Of a stretch of 64,000 nucleotides of DNA, positions 1 to 7,962 are shown piece by piece (within the stretch, counting starts at the first letter, position 1; every line of letters starts with the position of its first letter). The notes beneath the pieces are model-generated. The model worked only from the letters and a program-made list of their open reading frames with translations. It ran no database searches and was not told the DNA's origin. The position numbers and the translations under genes are program-made. Source of the stretch: Kribbella flavida DSM 17836 (GTDB lineage: Bacteria > Actinomycetota > Actinomycetes > Propionibacteriales > Kribbellaceae); assembly GCF_000024345.1 (NCBI RefSeq), contig NC_013729.1:3968001-4032000 (forward strand), read 5' to 3'.

Positions 1-904
1 GGTCGACGAAGACGCGGGCGATCTGGGTCTCGGTGGCCAGCTCGGCCAGCACGAAGCGGCTGTTCTGGAACGAGCCGATCGGGCGGCCGAACGCCTTGCG
101 GTCCTTGACGTACTGCAGGGTCGACTCCAGCACGTTCTCGCAGGCGGCCGCGGCGACGACGGCGATGGTGAGCCGTTCCTGCGGCAGCTTCTCCATCAGG
201 TAGACGAACCCCTGGCCCTGCTCGCCGAGCAGGTTCGCGGCCGGCACCCGGACGTCGTCGAAGAACAGCTCGGCGGTGTCCTGCGCCTTGAGGCCGATCT
301 TGTCCAGGTTCCGGCCGCGCTCGAAGCCGGCCATGCCGCGCTCCACCACCAGCAGCGAGATGCCCTGGTAGCCGGCCTCCGGATCGGTCTTGGCGACCAC
401 GATCACCAGGTCGGCCAGGATGCCGTTGGAGATGAACGTCTTCTGCCCGTTCAGCACGTACTGGTCGCCGTCGCGCACGGCGGTGGTCCGGATCCCCTGC
501 AGGTCGCTGCCCGCGCCGGGCTCGGTCATCGCGATCGCGGTCACCGTCTCGCCGCTGCAGAACGACGGCAACCAGCGCGCCTTCTGCTCGTCGGAGGCGT
601 AGTCCAGCAGGTACGCCGAGTTGATGTCGGTGTGAATGGTGAATCCGACGCCGCTCGCGCGGGCCCGGGTCAGCTCCTCGATCAGCACGGCGTTGAACCG
701 GAAGTCCCGGACGCCGCCCCCGCCGTACTCGGGCGGCATCATGAACCCGAGCAGCCCCGCGGCGCCCGCGGCCGTCCACAGCTCGCGCGGCACGATGCCG
801 GCCTCCTCCCAGCGGTCGTGGTGCGGCACGATCTCCTGGGCGCAGAACGCGCGCACGGTCTCCCGGAAGGCGTCGTGATCGGCGTCGAACAGCTGACGGC
901 GCAC
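1..904 (-). CDS. Acyl-CoA dehydrogenase (3' end outside window)
   Basis: FAD-dependent alpha,beta-dehydrogenation of an acyl-CoA. About 301 residues are visible from a GTG start at 904, preceded by GAGGAG on the coding strand. The protein opens with the helical N-terminal domain (VRRQLFDADHDAFRETVRAF). It carries the family signature MTEPGAGSDLQGIRTTA near residue 130 and the following beta-domain. The C-terminal helical domain, which would hold the catalytic glutamate, lies beyond base 1, so activity cannot be checked. It starts 11 bp after the stop of the upstream alpha-methylacyl-CoA racemase gene on the same strand, so the two are probably one transcript. That fits degradation of a methyl-branched or sterol side-chain-like acyl-CoA. 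The substrate is not readable from sequence. Confidence 0.93.
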   Translation of the reverse strand, partial: MRRQLFDADHDAFRETVRAFCAQEIVPHHDRWEEAGIVPRELWTAAGAAGLLGFMMPPEYGGGGVRDFRFNAVLIEELTRARASGVGFTIHTDINSAYLLDYASDEQKARWLPSFCSGETVTAIAMTEPGAGSDLQGIRTTAVRDGDQYVLNGQKTFISNGILADLVIVVAKTDPEAGYQGISLLVVERGMAGFERGRNLDKIGLKAQDTAELFFDDVRVPAANLLGEQGQGFVYLMEKLPQERLTIAVVAAAACENVLESTLQYVKDRKAFGRPIGSFQNSRFVLAELATETQIARVFVD

Positions 905-915
905 GGGCGGTCTCC

Positions 916-2046
916 TCAGTTCGTCTCGGCCTGGACCGCGGCGCCGGAGCGCAGCAGTTCGTCGACGTTCGCCAGACCCCACTCGGTCAACGCCTCGCGG
1001 GTGTGCTGCCCCGGACGGGCGGGCGGTTCACCGAGCTCGGTCGGCGTCCGGGAGAACCGCGGCGCCGGGGCGGCCTGCCGTACGCCGTCCTTGTCCACGA
1101 AGGTCCCCCGGGCCGCCAGGTGCGGGTGCTCGCCGGCCAACGGCAGCACCGGCGCGACGCAGGCGTCCGAGCCGTCGAAGATGTCGATCCACTCGGCCTG
1201 TGTCCGTTGCGCGAAGGTCTTGGTGAAGAGCTCGCGCAACTCGGGCCACGTCGCGGGATCGGTCCGGTCCGGCGCGTCGACGCCGAGCAACCGGACCAGT
1301 TCGTCGTAGAACTGCGGCTCGATCGCGCCGACGCTCACGTGCTTGCCGTCGGACGTCTCGTACACGTCGTAGAACGGCGCCCCGGTGTCCAGCAGGTTCG
1401 TACCGCGATCCTGCGTCCACGCGCCGCCCGCGAGAGCGCCGAGCAGCATCGTGGTGAGGTGGGCGGCGCCGTCCACGATCGCCGCGTCGACCACCTGGCC
1501 CTCACCGCTGCTCCGCGCCTCCACCAACGCAGCCAGCACGCCGACCACGAGGTACAGCGAGCCGCCCGCGAAGTCCCCGAGCAGATTGGCCGGCACCTGC
1601 GGCGGCCCGCCGGCGCGGCCGATCGCGTGCAGCGCACCCGACACCGCAAGGTAGTCGATGTCGTGCCCGGCCGCCTGCGCGAGCGGACCGTCCTGGCCCC
1701 ACCCGGTCATCCGCCCGTAGACCAGCCGCCGGTTGACCGCGTGGCAGTGCTCCGGGCCCAGTCCGAGCCGCTCGGCGACGCCCGGCCGGAATCCCTCGAC
1801 CAGCACGTCGGCCTTGGCGACCAGCTGCAGCACGGCGGCAACAGCCTCAGGCTTCTTCAGATCCAGCGCTACACTGCGCCGTCCTCGGTTGACCAGCTCC
1901 AGCTCAGGCGGCCCCATCGCGAGCCCGCCGCCCGGCCGCTCCACCCGCAGGACGTCCGCGCCGAGCTCGGCCAGCAGCATGCAGCCGAACGGCGCCGGGC
2001 CCAGCCCAGCCAGCTCGACGACCTTCACCCCGCTGAGTGGACCCAT
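916..2046 (-). CDS. Alpha-methylacyl-CoA racemase (CoA-transferase family III)
   Basis: A 376-residue CaiB/Frc-fold protein. It closely resembles the mycobacterial alpha-methylacyl-CoA racemase MCR, which epimerises 2-methylacyl-CoA so that (S)-specific beta-oxidation can proceed. The acid/base residues expected for MCR are present: His128 in AGHDIDY, Asp158 in LLGDFAGG and Glu243 in AIEPQF. The motif GRMTGWGQDGP precedes them. I chose the ATG at 2046; an upstream TTG at 2067 would add MNCHNGG but lies inside a perfect palindrome (2055-2075) that looks like an operator. It is followed after 11 bp by an acyl-CoA dehydrogenase, the enzyme that would use the racemised product. Racemase rather than formyl- or oxalyl-CoA transferase is preferred because of the GHDI and GDFAGG context. 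Confidence 0.88.
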   Translation of the reverse strand: MGPLSGVKVVELAGLGPAPFGCMLLAELGADVLRVERPGGGLAMGPPELELVNRGRRSVALDLKKPEAVAAVLQLVAKADVLVEGFRPGVAERLGLGPEHCHAVNRRLVYGRMTGWGQDGPLAQAAGHDIDYLAVSGALHAIGRAGGPPQVPANLLGDFAGGSLYLVVGVLAALVEARSSGEGQVVDAAIVDGAAHLTTMLLGALAGGAWTQDRGTNLLDTGAPFYDVYETSDGKHVSVGAIEPQFYDELVRLLGVDAPDRTDPATWPELRELFTKTFAQRTQAEWIDIFDGSDACVAPVLPLAGEHPHLAARGTFVDKDGVRQAAPAPRFSRTPTELGEPPARPGQHTREALTEWGLANVDELLRSGAAVQAETN

Positions 2047-2054
2047 GCCGCCAT

Positions 2055-2075
2055 TGTGACAGTTCAACTGTCACA
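2055..2075. promoter_or_regulatory. Perfect 21-bp palindrome, probable repressor operator
   Basis: The arms TGTGACAGTT and AACTGTCACA are exact reverse complements separated by one C. The site ends 8 bp upstream of the racemase ATG, where a repressor would block transcription or translation initiation. The size and symmetry fit a TetR- or GntR-type regulator of fatty-acid genes. No regulator gene adjoins it in the window; the divergently placed neighbour is a DinB-like gene. Confidence 0.7.
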
Positions 2076-2097
2076 GTCGTCAAGTCATCGGCAGCCG

Positions 2098-2661
2098 TCA
2101 GCGAAACGCGTCGGCCGCCGCCTGGACCTTGCCGTGGTATGCCCGCCAGCCGGTGTCGTCGAGCATGTCCGCGTCCGCGCCGCCCTTGCCGTCGATGAGT
2201 TCGCGAACGATGTCGGCATGCCCGGCGTGGTGGGCTGTCTCGTCGACCATCCGGACCAGCAGCACGCCGAGCGTCGTGTGCCGGCGGTCCTCGGGCCAGT
2301 GCGCGACCTCGGCCGGCGAGTCCAGCTCCAGCTCGGTGAGGCTGCGGTCGCCGTGCTCACAGGCCCGCAGGTACAGACCGGTCAAGTACTCGCTCGACTC
2401 GGTCGGCGCGGCCCACATGTCGGCGCCGTCCCAGATCGAGCCGTCCTCCTCCCAGGCGAGCTTCTCCGCCGGCGGCCGGCCCAGGCTCGTGCCGAGATAG
2501 GTGTACTCGAGGCCGGCGAGGTGTTTCACCAGGCCGAGCAGATTGGTAGCGGACGGCACGAGCGGCCGGCGCATGTCGTACTCGCTCAGCCCTTCGAGCT
2601 TGGTGAGCATCAACGCCCGGGACGCCCGCAGGTACTCGTGCAGCACAGCCTTGAGATCCAT
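2098..2661 (-). CDS. DinB-family (DUF664) protein
   Basis: A 187-residue four-helix-bundle protein of the DinB/YfiT type. Family members are metal-binding and include thiol-dependent (bacillithiol or mycothiol) transferases. Visible features are the N-terminal LHEYLRASRALMLTKLEGLSE helix, the histidine in LLGLVKHLAGLEYTYLG, and MVDETAHHAGHADIVRELIDG near residue 140. Together these provide the three-His metal site typical of DinB proteins. The start is the ATG at 2661, which lies 7 nt downstream of a TAGCGT box and has no Shine-Dalgarno sequence, so it is probably leaderless. Substrate unknown. Confidence 0.85.
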   Translation of the reverse strand: MDLKAVLHEYLRASRALMLTKLEGLSEYDMRRPLVPSATNLLGLVKHLAGLEYTYLGTSLGRPPAEKLAWEEDGSIWDGADMWAAPTESSEYLTGLYLRACEHGDRSLTELELDSPAEVAHWPEDRRHTTLGVLLVRMVDETAHHAGHADIVRELIDGKGGADADMLDDTGWRAYHGKVQAAADAFR

Positions 2662-2668
2662 GCCCGGG

Positions 2669-2674
2669 ACGCTA
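2669..2674 (-). promoter_or_regulatory. -10 box TAGCGT of a leaderless DinB-like gene
   Basis: On the minus strand TAGCGT is followed by 7 nt and then the ATG at 2661. That would put the transcription start on the start codon. No Shine-Dalgarno sequence is present. Confidence 0.5.
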
Positions 2675-2692
2675 ACGCAGCCCACCGACAAG

Positions 2693-4153
2693 TCAGCCGG
2701 GAGCGCCGGGTGGGACGAACCGCAGGTCGGCCGGAGCACCCTTCTCGATCAGCGTCATCAGCGCAGCGGTGTCCAGGTGCTCGTCGATCGCGTCGGCCAG
2801 CCGGTCCAGGCGACGCTCCCGCAGCCCGGCGAAGGAGACCGTGCCGTCCGGCGCCGGCTTGCCGGTCAGCGCGGCGATCTCGCCGAGGAACCGGTGCCGG
2901 GCCGCGTCGTCGTCCAGCAGCCCGTGCCAGATCGTGCCCCACACCACCCCGCTGCGGCACCCGCCCGGGAAGTCGTCCGCCTCGGCGGTCTGCGCCACCA
3001 CCCCGTGATGGATCTCGTACGCCGTCCGCGCCGGCCGGGCGAGCACCTTGGCCGCGGCGAACTCGGTGGCTACCGGCAACAACCCCAGCCCGGTGTGCCG
3101 CCCGCCGCTCTCGACGCCGTACGGGTCGTCGATCATGCCGCCGAGCATCTGGTAGCCACCGCAGATCCCGAGCACCGGCCGCCCCGCCGCGACCCGGGCC
3201 TGGACCGCGTCGGCCAGCCCGTGCTCCCGCAACCAGGCCAGGTCGGCGGTCGTCGCCCGCGAGCCCGGCAGCACGACCAGGTCCGCGTCGCGCACCTCGG
3301 CCGGGCCGGCGGTGAAGAAGACACTGGTGGTCGGCTCGACGGCCAGCGCGTCCAGGTCGGTGAAGTTGCTGATCCGCGGGAACCGCACCACCGCGATCGT
3401 CAGCACGTCGCCGTCGGTGCTCGTCCGCCGGGCCGGAAGGTCCAGCGCGTCCTCGGAGTCCAGCCACAGGTCCGGCAGCCACGGCAGCACGCCGTACGTC
3501 GGACGGCCGGTGACGCCGGTGAGCATGTCGATGCCGGGCCGCAGCAGCGAGACGTCACCGCGGAACTTGTTCACCACGAACCCGCTGACCAGCCGCTGGT
3601 CGTCGGTCGAGAGCAAGGCCACCGTGCCGAACATCGAGGCGAACACCCCACCGCGATCGATGTCCCCGACCACCACCACCGGCGCCTGCGCGTGCCGGGC
3701 CAGCCCCATGTTCACGTAGTCGGACTGCCGCAGGTTGATCTCGGTCGGACTGCCCGCCCCCTCGCTGACCACCACGTCGTACCGGGACGCGAGGTCGTCG
3801 TACGCCGCGAACGCCGCCTTGGCCAGTTCGGCCCGTTCGGTCAGGAAGCCGCGGGCGGTCAGCTCGCCCCACGGCTCCCCCATCAGTACGACGTGGCTGC
3901 GCCGGTCGCTGCCGGGCTTCAGCAGCACCGGGTTCATCGCGGCCTCCGGCGCCGCGCCGGCCGCGACCGCCTGGATCCACTGCGCCCGGCCGATCTCCGC
4001 CCCGTCCGCGCAGACCATCGAGTTGTTCGACATGTTCTGCGCCTTGAACGGGGCGACCCGCACCCCTTGCCGCGCCAACCACCGGCACAACCCCGTCACC
4101 ACGGTCGTCTTGCCCGCGTCGGAGGTCGTCCCGGCGATCAGCAGCGAGTTCAC
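2693..4153 (-). CDS. cobQ: Cobyric acid synthase
   Basis: A 486-residue glutamine-dependent amidase that amidates four carboxyl groups of adenosylcobyrinic acid a,c-diamide in cobalamin synthesis. The N-terminal ATPase (dethiobiotin-synthetase-like) domain shows TTSDAGKTTVVTGLCRWLA and KAQNMSNNSMV. The C-terminal class I glutamine amidotransferase domain has GICGGYQMLGG with the nucleophile Cys331 and a downstream HHGVV histidine. Length and domain order match the family. Start: GTG at 4153, preceded on its strand by TAAGCT and 7 nt, with no Shine-Dalgarno sequence, hence probably leaderless. This box overlaps the stop codon of the upstream MFS gene, so cobQ has its own promoter even though the genes are 10 bp apart. 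No other cobalamin gene is in the window. Confidence 0.95.
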   Translation of the reverse strand: MNSLLIAGTTSDAGKTTVVTGLCRWLARQGVRVAPFKAQNMSNNSMVCADGAEIGRAQWIQAVAAGAAPEAAMNPVLLKPGSDRRSHVVLMGEPWGELTARGFLTERAELAKAAFAAYDDLASRYDVVVSEGAGSPTEINLRQSDYVNMGLARHAQAPVVVVGDIDRGGVFASMFGTVALLSTDDQRLVSGFVVNKFRGDVSLLRPGIDMLTGVTGRPTYGVLPWLPDLWLDSEDALDLPARRTSTDGDVLTIAVVRFPRISNFTDLDALAVEPTTSVFFTAGPAEVRDADLVVLPGSRATTADLAWLREHGLADAVQARVAAGRPVLGICGGYQMLGGMIDDPYGVESGGRHTGLGLLPVATEFAAAKVLARPARTAYEIHHGVVAQTAEADDFPGGCRSGVVWGTIWHGLLDDDAARHRFLGEIAALTGKPAPDGTVSFAGLRERRLDRLADAIDEHLDTAALMTLIEKGAPADLRFVPPGAPG

Positions 4154-4160
4154 CCCGCAA

Positions 4161-4166
4161 AGCTTA
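4161..4166 (-). promoter_or_regulatory. -10 box TAAGCT of leaderless cobQ, inside the MFS stop codon
   Basis: TAAGCT (minus strand) is followed by 7 nt and the GTG start of cobQ. Its first three bases are the TAA stop of the preceding MFS gene. Confidence 0.5.
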
Positions 4167-5768
4167 GGTGCGGTCCTCCCGCCCGGCGGGACCGGCCGGG
4201 TCGTCGTCGCCCTGCTCGTCCGGCGGCAGGACCGGTGTGATCCGGCGGCCCTGGGCGTCGGTGCTGGGCAGCCGCGGGGACGAGCCCTGGAACCGGGTGG
4301 ACGAGGCACGCTCGCGGGCCGACAACGGCTTGGCGATGTTCTCCAGCGACTGCTGCTCGGCGTCGACACCGAAGAACCACGCGATCAGACCGCCGATCAG
4401 CATCACGGCCGCGCCGATGACGTAGCCGACGGTCAACGGGCCGCGGGCCGGGTTCTCCCCCTCGCCGATCAGCGACGCGAACAGGAACGGCGCCACCACA
4501 CCACCGGTGAGCTGCGAGATCGCGAAGAAGAACGAGATCGCCTGACCGCGCAGCTCGATCGGGAAGATCTCGCTGACCGTCAGGTACGCCGAGGAGGCGC
4601 CGGCGGAGGCGAAAAAGAACACGACGCACCACAGCCCGGTCAGCGTGACCGCGGTCAGCGCGCCCGCGTTGAACAGCAGCGCGGTGACGAACAGCACGAC
4701 CGCCGAGATCGAGTACGTCGCCAGGATCATCTTGCGCCGGCCGACGGTGTCGAACAGGTGGCCGAGCAGCAGCGGACCGGCCAGGTTGCCGATCGCGAAC
4801 GGGAAGAAGTACAGCGCGATGCTGGAGTCGTCCAAGCCGAAGTACGCCTTCAGCACCAGCGCGTAGGTGAAGAAGATCGCGTTGTAGAGAAAGGCCTGGG
4901 TGACCATCATCGAGAAGCCGAGGAACGAGCGGCTGCGGTAGTCGCGCAGCATCACCCGGGCGATCTCGCGGTACGTCACCGGCGGGTAGTCGACCACGTT
5001 GATCGCCTCGTCGTCGCCGACCTCGCGCAGCTGCCCACCCTGCCGGCGCACGGTCTGCTCGATCCGGTCGACAGTGGCCTCGGCCTCCTCGACCCGGCCG
5101 TGCGTCATCAGCCAGCGCGGGCTCTCCGGGATGTGCCGGCGCAGGTAGATGATCATCAGGCCCAGCACCGGGCCGATCAGGAAGCACAGCCGCCAGCCCC
5201 ACTCGATCGGCACCAGGTCGTCGTTGAGCAGCACCAGGCCGATCGCCGAACCGATCAGGGCACCGCCCCAGTAGGTGCCGTTGATGCCGATGTCGACCCG
5301 GCCGCGGTACTTCGACGGGATCAGCTCGTCGATCGCGGAGTTGATCGCGGCGTACTCGCCGCCGATGCCCATGCCGGCGATGAACCGGCAGACCGCCATC
5401 GACCAGAAGTCCCAGGTCAGGCCGGCCGCGCCGGAGGCGAGCAGGTAGACCATCAAGGTGATGATGAACAGGTTCCGGCGGCCCCAGCGGTCGGTCAGCC
5501 GGCCGAAGAACAGCGCGCCGACCACCTCGCCGGCCAGGTAGATCGAGGCGAGCAGACCCACCTGCGCGGTGGTCAGCCCGAGCGTCTCGCCCTCCTTCAG
5601 CACGTTGCCGACCAGCGAGACCAGCTGGATCTCCAGACCGTCCAGGATCCAGGAGACGCCCAGACCGACGACGATCATCCAGTGGAACCGGGTCCACGGC
5701 AGCCGGTCCATCCGGGCCGGGACCAGGCTCGGTATCGCCTTGCCCTCCTCCAGCACGTGTTCGCTCAT
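4164..5768 (-). CDS. MFS transporter, metabolite:H+ symporter type
   Basis: A 534-residue major facilitator with about 12 predicted membrane helices. It begins MSEHVLEEGKAIPSLVPARMDRLPWTRFHWMIVVGLGVSW and has the cytoplasmic loop 2-3 motif FGRLTDRWGRRNLF. A second, related motif LLLGHLFDTVGRRKMIL occurs in the second half. The central loop between helices 6 and 7 is long and charged. The opening and the GMGIGGEYAAINSAIDELIP stretch resemble sugar and organic-acid or nicotinate porters; the substrate cannot be assigned. The ATG at 5768 has a good GGGAGGAGAGG ribosome site, so the longer GTG frame at 5831 is rejected. It is divergent from the small GNAT gene at 5888. Confidence 0.88.
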   Translation of the reverse strand: MSEHVLEEGKAIPSLVPARMDRLPWTRFHWMIVVGLGVSWILDGLEIQLVSLVGNVLKEGETLGLTTAQVGLLASIYLAGEVVGALFFGRLTDRWGRRNLFIITLMVYLLASGAAGLTWDFWSMAVCRFIAGMGIGGEYAAINSAIDELIPSKYRGRVDIGINGTYWGGALIGSAIGLVLLNDDLVPIEWGWRLCFLIGPVLGLMIIYLRRHIPESPRWLMTHGRVEEAEATVDRIEQTVRRQGGQLREVGDDEAINVVDYPPVTYREIARVMLRDYRSRSFLGFSMMVTQAFLYNAIFFTYALVLKAYFGLDDSSIALYFFPFAIGNLAGPLLLGHLFDTVGRRKMILATYSISAVVLFVTALLFNAGALTAVTLTGLWCVVFFFASAGASSAYLTVSEIFPIELRGQAISFFFAISQLTGGVVAPFLFASLIGEGENPARGPLTVGYVIGAAVMLIGGLIAWFFGVDAEQQSLENIAKPLSARERASSTRFQGSSPRLPSTDAQGRRITPVLPPDEQGDDDPAGPAGREDRT

Positions 5769-5875
5769 ACCCCGCCTCTCCTCCCGGCCGGTCTGCAGTT
5801 TTCCGTCGGGGCAGGTCCCCGGCAGTCGCACGGTGCAAACCCCCGTCGACCCGCGGTCACCTCGGCGGCGCTGGA

Positions 5876-5881
5876 TAGAGT
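5876..5881 (+). promoter_or_regulatory. -10 box TAGAGT of a leaderless GNAT gene
   Basis: TAGAGT is followed by 6 nt and the ATG at 5888. There is no ribosome-binding site in between. Confidence 0.5.
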
Positions 5882-5887
5882 GGCGGC

Positions 5888-6187
5888 ATGGACAACGAGC
5901 TCACCGTGGTGGACGCGAAGGAGCAGAACCGGTACGAGGCCAGGGACGCGAACGGCGGCCTGATGGGATTCGTGGACTACCGGCGGACCGAAGGGCTGAT
6001 CACCTTCCTGCACGCCGAGACGCTGCCGGAGTACCAGGGCCACGGCGTCGCCGGCCGGATCGCGAGCCAGTCGCTGGACGAGGCGCGGCAAGCCGGCCTG
6101 CAGGTCCGGCCCGCCTGCCCGTACTACCAGCAGTACCTCGAGAAGCACCCCGAGTACGCCGACCTGGTCGCCGAGGCGGGCCGGTGA
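5888..6187 (+). CDS. Small GNAT-like acetyltransferase (YjdJ type)
   Basis: A 99-residue single-domain protein of the short GCN5-like N-acetyltransferase family. Visible features are VVDAKEQNRYEARD, FVDYRR, the acetyl-CoA loop LPEYQGHGVAGRIASQSLDEAR near residue 45, and the C-terminal CPYYQQYLEKHPEYADLV that is characteristic of this group. The family is small and lacks the N-terminal helices of full GNATs; its substrates are not known. The stop overlaps the next start (TGATG), so it is translationally coupled to the YbaK-type gene. Confidence 0.88.
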   Translation: MDNELTVVDAKEQNRYEARDANGGLMGFVDYRRTEGLITFLHAETLPEYQGHGVAGRIASQSLDEARQAGLQVRPACPYYQQYLEKHPEYADLVAEAGR

Positions 6188-6723
6188 TGCCGGCACCCCA
6201 GCTCGGAACCCTCGACTGGCAACCGGCGCACGAAGTCCCGGAGCTGCTGGCCGAACCGGTCCGCGCGGCGCTCGGCGACCTGCCGGCGTACGCGGCGCCG
6301 ATCGATCCGACGCTGGCCGACACCGCCGCCTTCTGCGCCGAGTACGACGTACCGCTGGCGGCGTCCGCGAACTGCGTCGTCGTGCACGGCAAGCGCGCCG
6401 GCGAGTCGACGTACGCCGCTGTGCTGGTGCTGGCGACGCACCGCGCCGACGTGAACGGCGTGGTCCGCAAGCACCTCGGGGTCCGCAAGATCTCCTTCGC
6501 GGCGCAGGACGACGCCGTCGGCTCGACCGGCATGGAGTACGGCGGCATCACCGCGATCGGCGTTCCGGCCGACTGGCCGGTGCTGGTCGACGAGGCGGTC
6601 GCGCAGGCCGGGCCGGTCGTCATCGGCAGCGGCGTGCGCGGGTCGAAGCTGCTGGTCGACGGCGCCGACCTGGCCAAGCTGCCCGCCGCCACCGTGCTCG
6701 CCCTCGCCGCGCCCGTGGCCTGA
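6187..6723 (+). CDS. YbaK/EbsC-type aminoacyl-tRNA deacylase
   Basis: A 178-residue protein with the YbaK/ProX editing domain. Family members hydrolyse mischarged aminoacyl-tRNA such as Cys-tRNA(Pro). Characteristic stretches are SANCVVVHGKR, THRADVNGVVRKHLGVRKISFA and STGMEYGGITAIGVP around residues 60-130. A roughly 40-residue N-terminal extension precedes the domain. The ATG shares its A with the TGA of the upstream GNAT gene, so the two form one operon. The substrate tRNA is not determinable here. Confidence 0.85.
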   Translation: MPAPQLGTLDWQPAHEVPELLAEPVRAALGDLPAYAAPIDPTLADTAAFCAEYDVPLAASANCVVVHGKRAGESTYAAVLVLATHRADVNGVVRKHLGVRKISFAAQDDAVGSTGMEYGGITAIGVPADWPVLVDEAVAQAGPVVIGSGVRGSKLLVDGADLAKLPAATVLALAAPVA

Positions 6724-6841
6724 CCCGGAACTGCGCGCCAGATCGGTCCAGGACCGATACCATCGGATGTCCGGATGAGCGGTGGCGGCCGCCCACCCCG
6801 GGGCAGAGCGTGGGCAGTGCTGGGGAGAGCGGGGTGACGGC

Positions 6842-7714
6842 GTGACCATGGCCGGCGGGGACGACGGCGGACCGACCGCTCTGCGCATCATGCTCGGCGG
6901 CCACCTGCGCCGGATGCGCGAGGCCGCCGGCATCAGCCGGGCCGAGGCGGGCTGGCAGATCCGCTCGTCGGAGTCCAAGGTGAGCCGGATGGAGCTCGGC
7001 CGGGTCGGCTTCAAGGAACGCGACGTGCAGGACCTGCTCGAGCTCTACGGCCTGACCGACACGCGCGAGCGCGACCGGTTGATGGACCTGGCCCGCGCCG
7101 CGAACAACCCCGGCTGGTGGTCCCGGTACGGCGACGTGATGCCGGCCTGGTTCGCCAACTACGTCGGACTCGAGGTCGCCGCCAAGCTGATCCGCACCTA
7201 CGAGGTGCTGTTCGTGCCGGGCCTGCTGCAGACCGAGAACTACGCCCGCGCCGTCGTCCAGCTCGGCAAGTCCTACCTGCCGCAGGAGGAGATCGACCAG
7301 CGGGTCGCGCTGAGGGTCACCCGGCAGCAGATCCTGACCCGGTCGAACCCGCTCAAGCTGTGGGTCGTCATCGACGAGGCGGTGCTGCACCGGCCGATCG
7401 GGGGCCGGCAGGCGATGGCCGAGCAGGTCGAGCACCTGATCAAGATGGCGAAGCTGCCGAACGTCACACTCCAGGTGATGCCGTTCAGCAGCGTCGGTTA
7501 CCCGGGCGCCGGTGGCGCGTTCAGCATCCTGCGCTTCCCCGAGGGCGACCTGCCGGACGTGGTGTACATCGAGCACGCGGCGAGCGCGCTGTACCTGGAC
7601 AAGGTGGAGGATCTCGACGAGTACGCCGCGATCATGGACGCGCTGAGCATCGCGGCGGCCCCGGTGGCCGACACCGAGCGCCTGCTGCTCGAAGCGCTGG
7701 AACGCCTCGCCTGA
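6842..7714 (+). CDS. XRE-type HTH regulator with DUF5753 domain
   Basis: A 290-residue actinobacterial regulator. Residues about 15-70 form the helix-turn-helix (LRRMREAAGISRAEAGWQIRSSESKVSRMELGR). The rest is the DUF5753 domain (PGLLQTENYARAV, LWVVIDEAVLHRPIGG, LQVMPFSSVGYPGAGGAFSILRFPE). In Streptomyces such proteins are usually encoded beside a small DUF397 partner; none is seen here, so this copy is an orphan. Start is uncertain: GTG at 6842 or ATG at 6848, both after GGAGAGCGGGG. The longer frame from 6782 is not supported. The ligand and targets are unknown. Confidence 0.9.
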   Translation: MTMAGGDDGGPTALRIMLGGHLRRMREAAGISRAEAGWQIRSSESKVSRMELGRVGFKERDVQDLLELYGLTDTRERDRLMDLARAANNPGWWSRYGDVMPAWFANYVGLEVAAKLIRTYEVLFVPGLLQTENYARAVVQLGKSYLPQEEIDQRVALRVTRQQILTRSNPLKLWVVIDEAVLHRPIGGRQAMAEQVEHLIKMAKLPNVTLQVMPFSSVGYPGAGGAFSILRFPEGDLPDVVYIEHAASALYLDKVEDLDEYAAIMDALSIAAAPVADTERLLLEALERLA

Positions 7715-7879
7715 GACAGGACGCGGCGACCCGGCAGGCACTCGCCCGGGTGCGCGGCGGCGCCGGAGAATACGCAGCCCCCAGCCGGCCGGCGTACCGC
7801 TCCCGCCGCCCTGCCCCTACCCCGCTCTCCCGCCTCCGCTTCCCCAGACAAGGGGATATCCCGGGTCCTGGTGGGTTCT

Positions 7880-7955
7880 ACCTCCGCATGCCGACGGCAG
7901 ACCCACAAGGTGGAGGGTTATCCCTCCAGCTTGTGGGCGTGGCGCATGCGGGGGT
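7880..7955. terminator. Nested hairpin between convergent genes
   Basis: The inner stem CCCACAAG-G-TGGAGGG (7902-7917) pairs with CCCTCCA-G-CTTGTGGG (7922-7937) around a TTAT loop. The outer arms ACCTCCGCATGC (7880-7891) and GCATGCGGGGGT (7944-7955) pair with one mismatch. It lies between the end of the HTH gene (7714) and the stop of the convergent ohr gene (7963), so it can terminate both. GTGGGT at 7871-7876 could alternatively pair with ACCCAC at 7901-7906. The flank 7790-7855 is C-rich and contains no gene. Confidence 0.65.
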
Positions 7956-7962
7956 GGGGGGT

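Noticed and set aside
6775..6841. ATG at 6775 as a small upstream ORF or start of the HTH gene
   Set aside because: It is out of frame with the HTH gene and gives no recognisable peptide.
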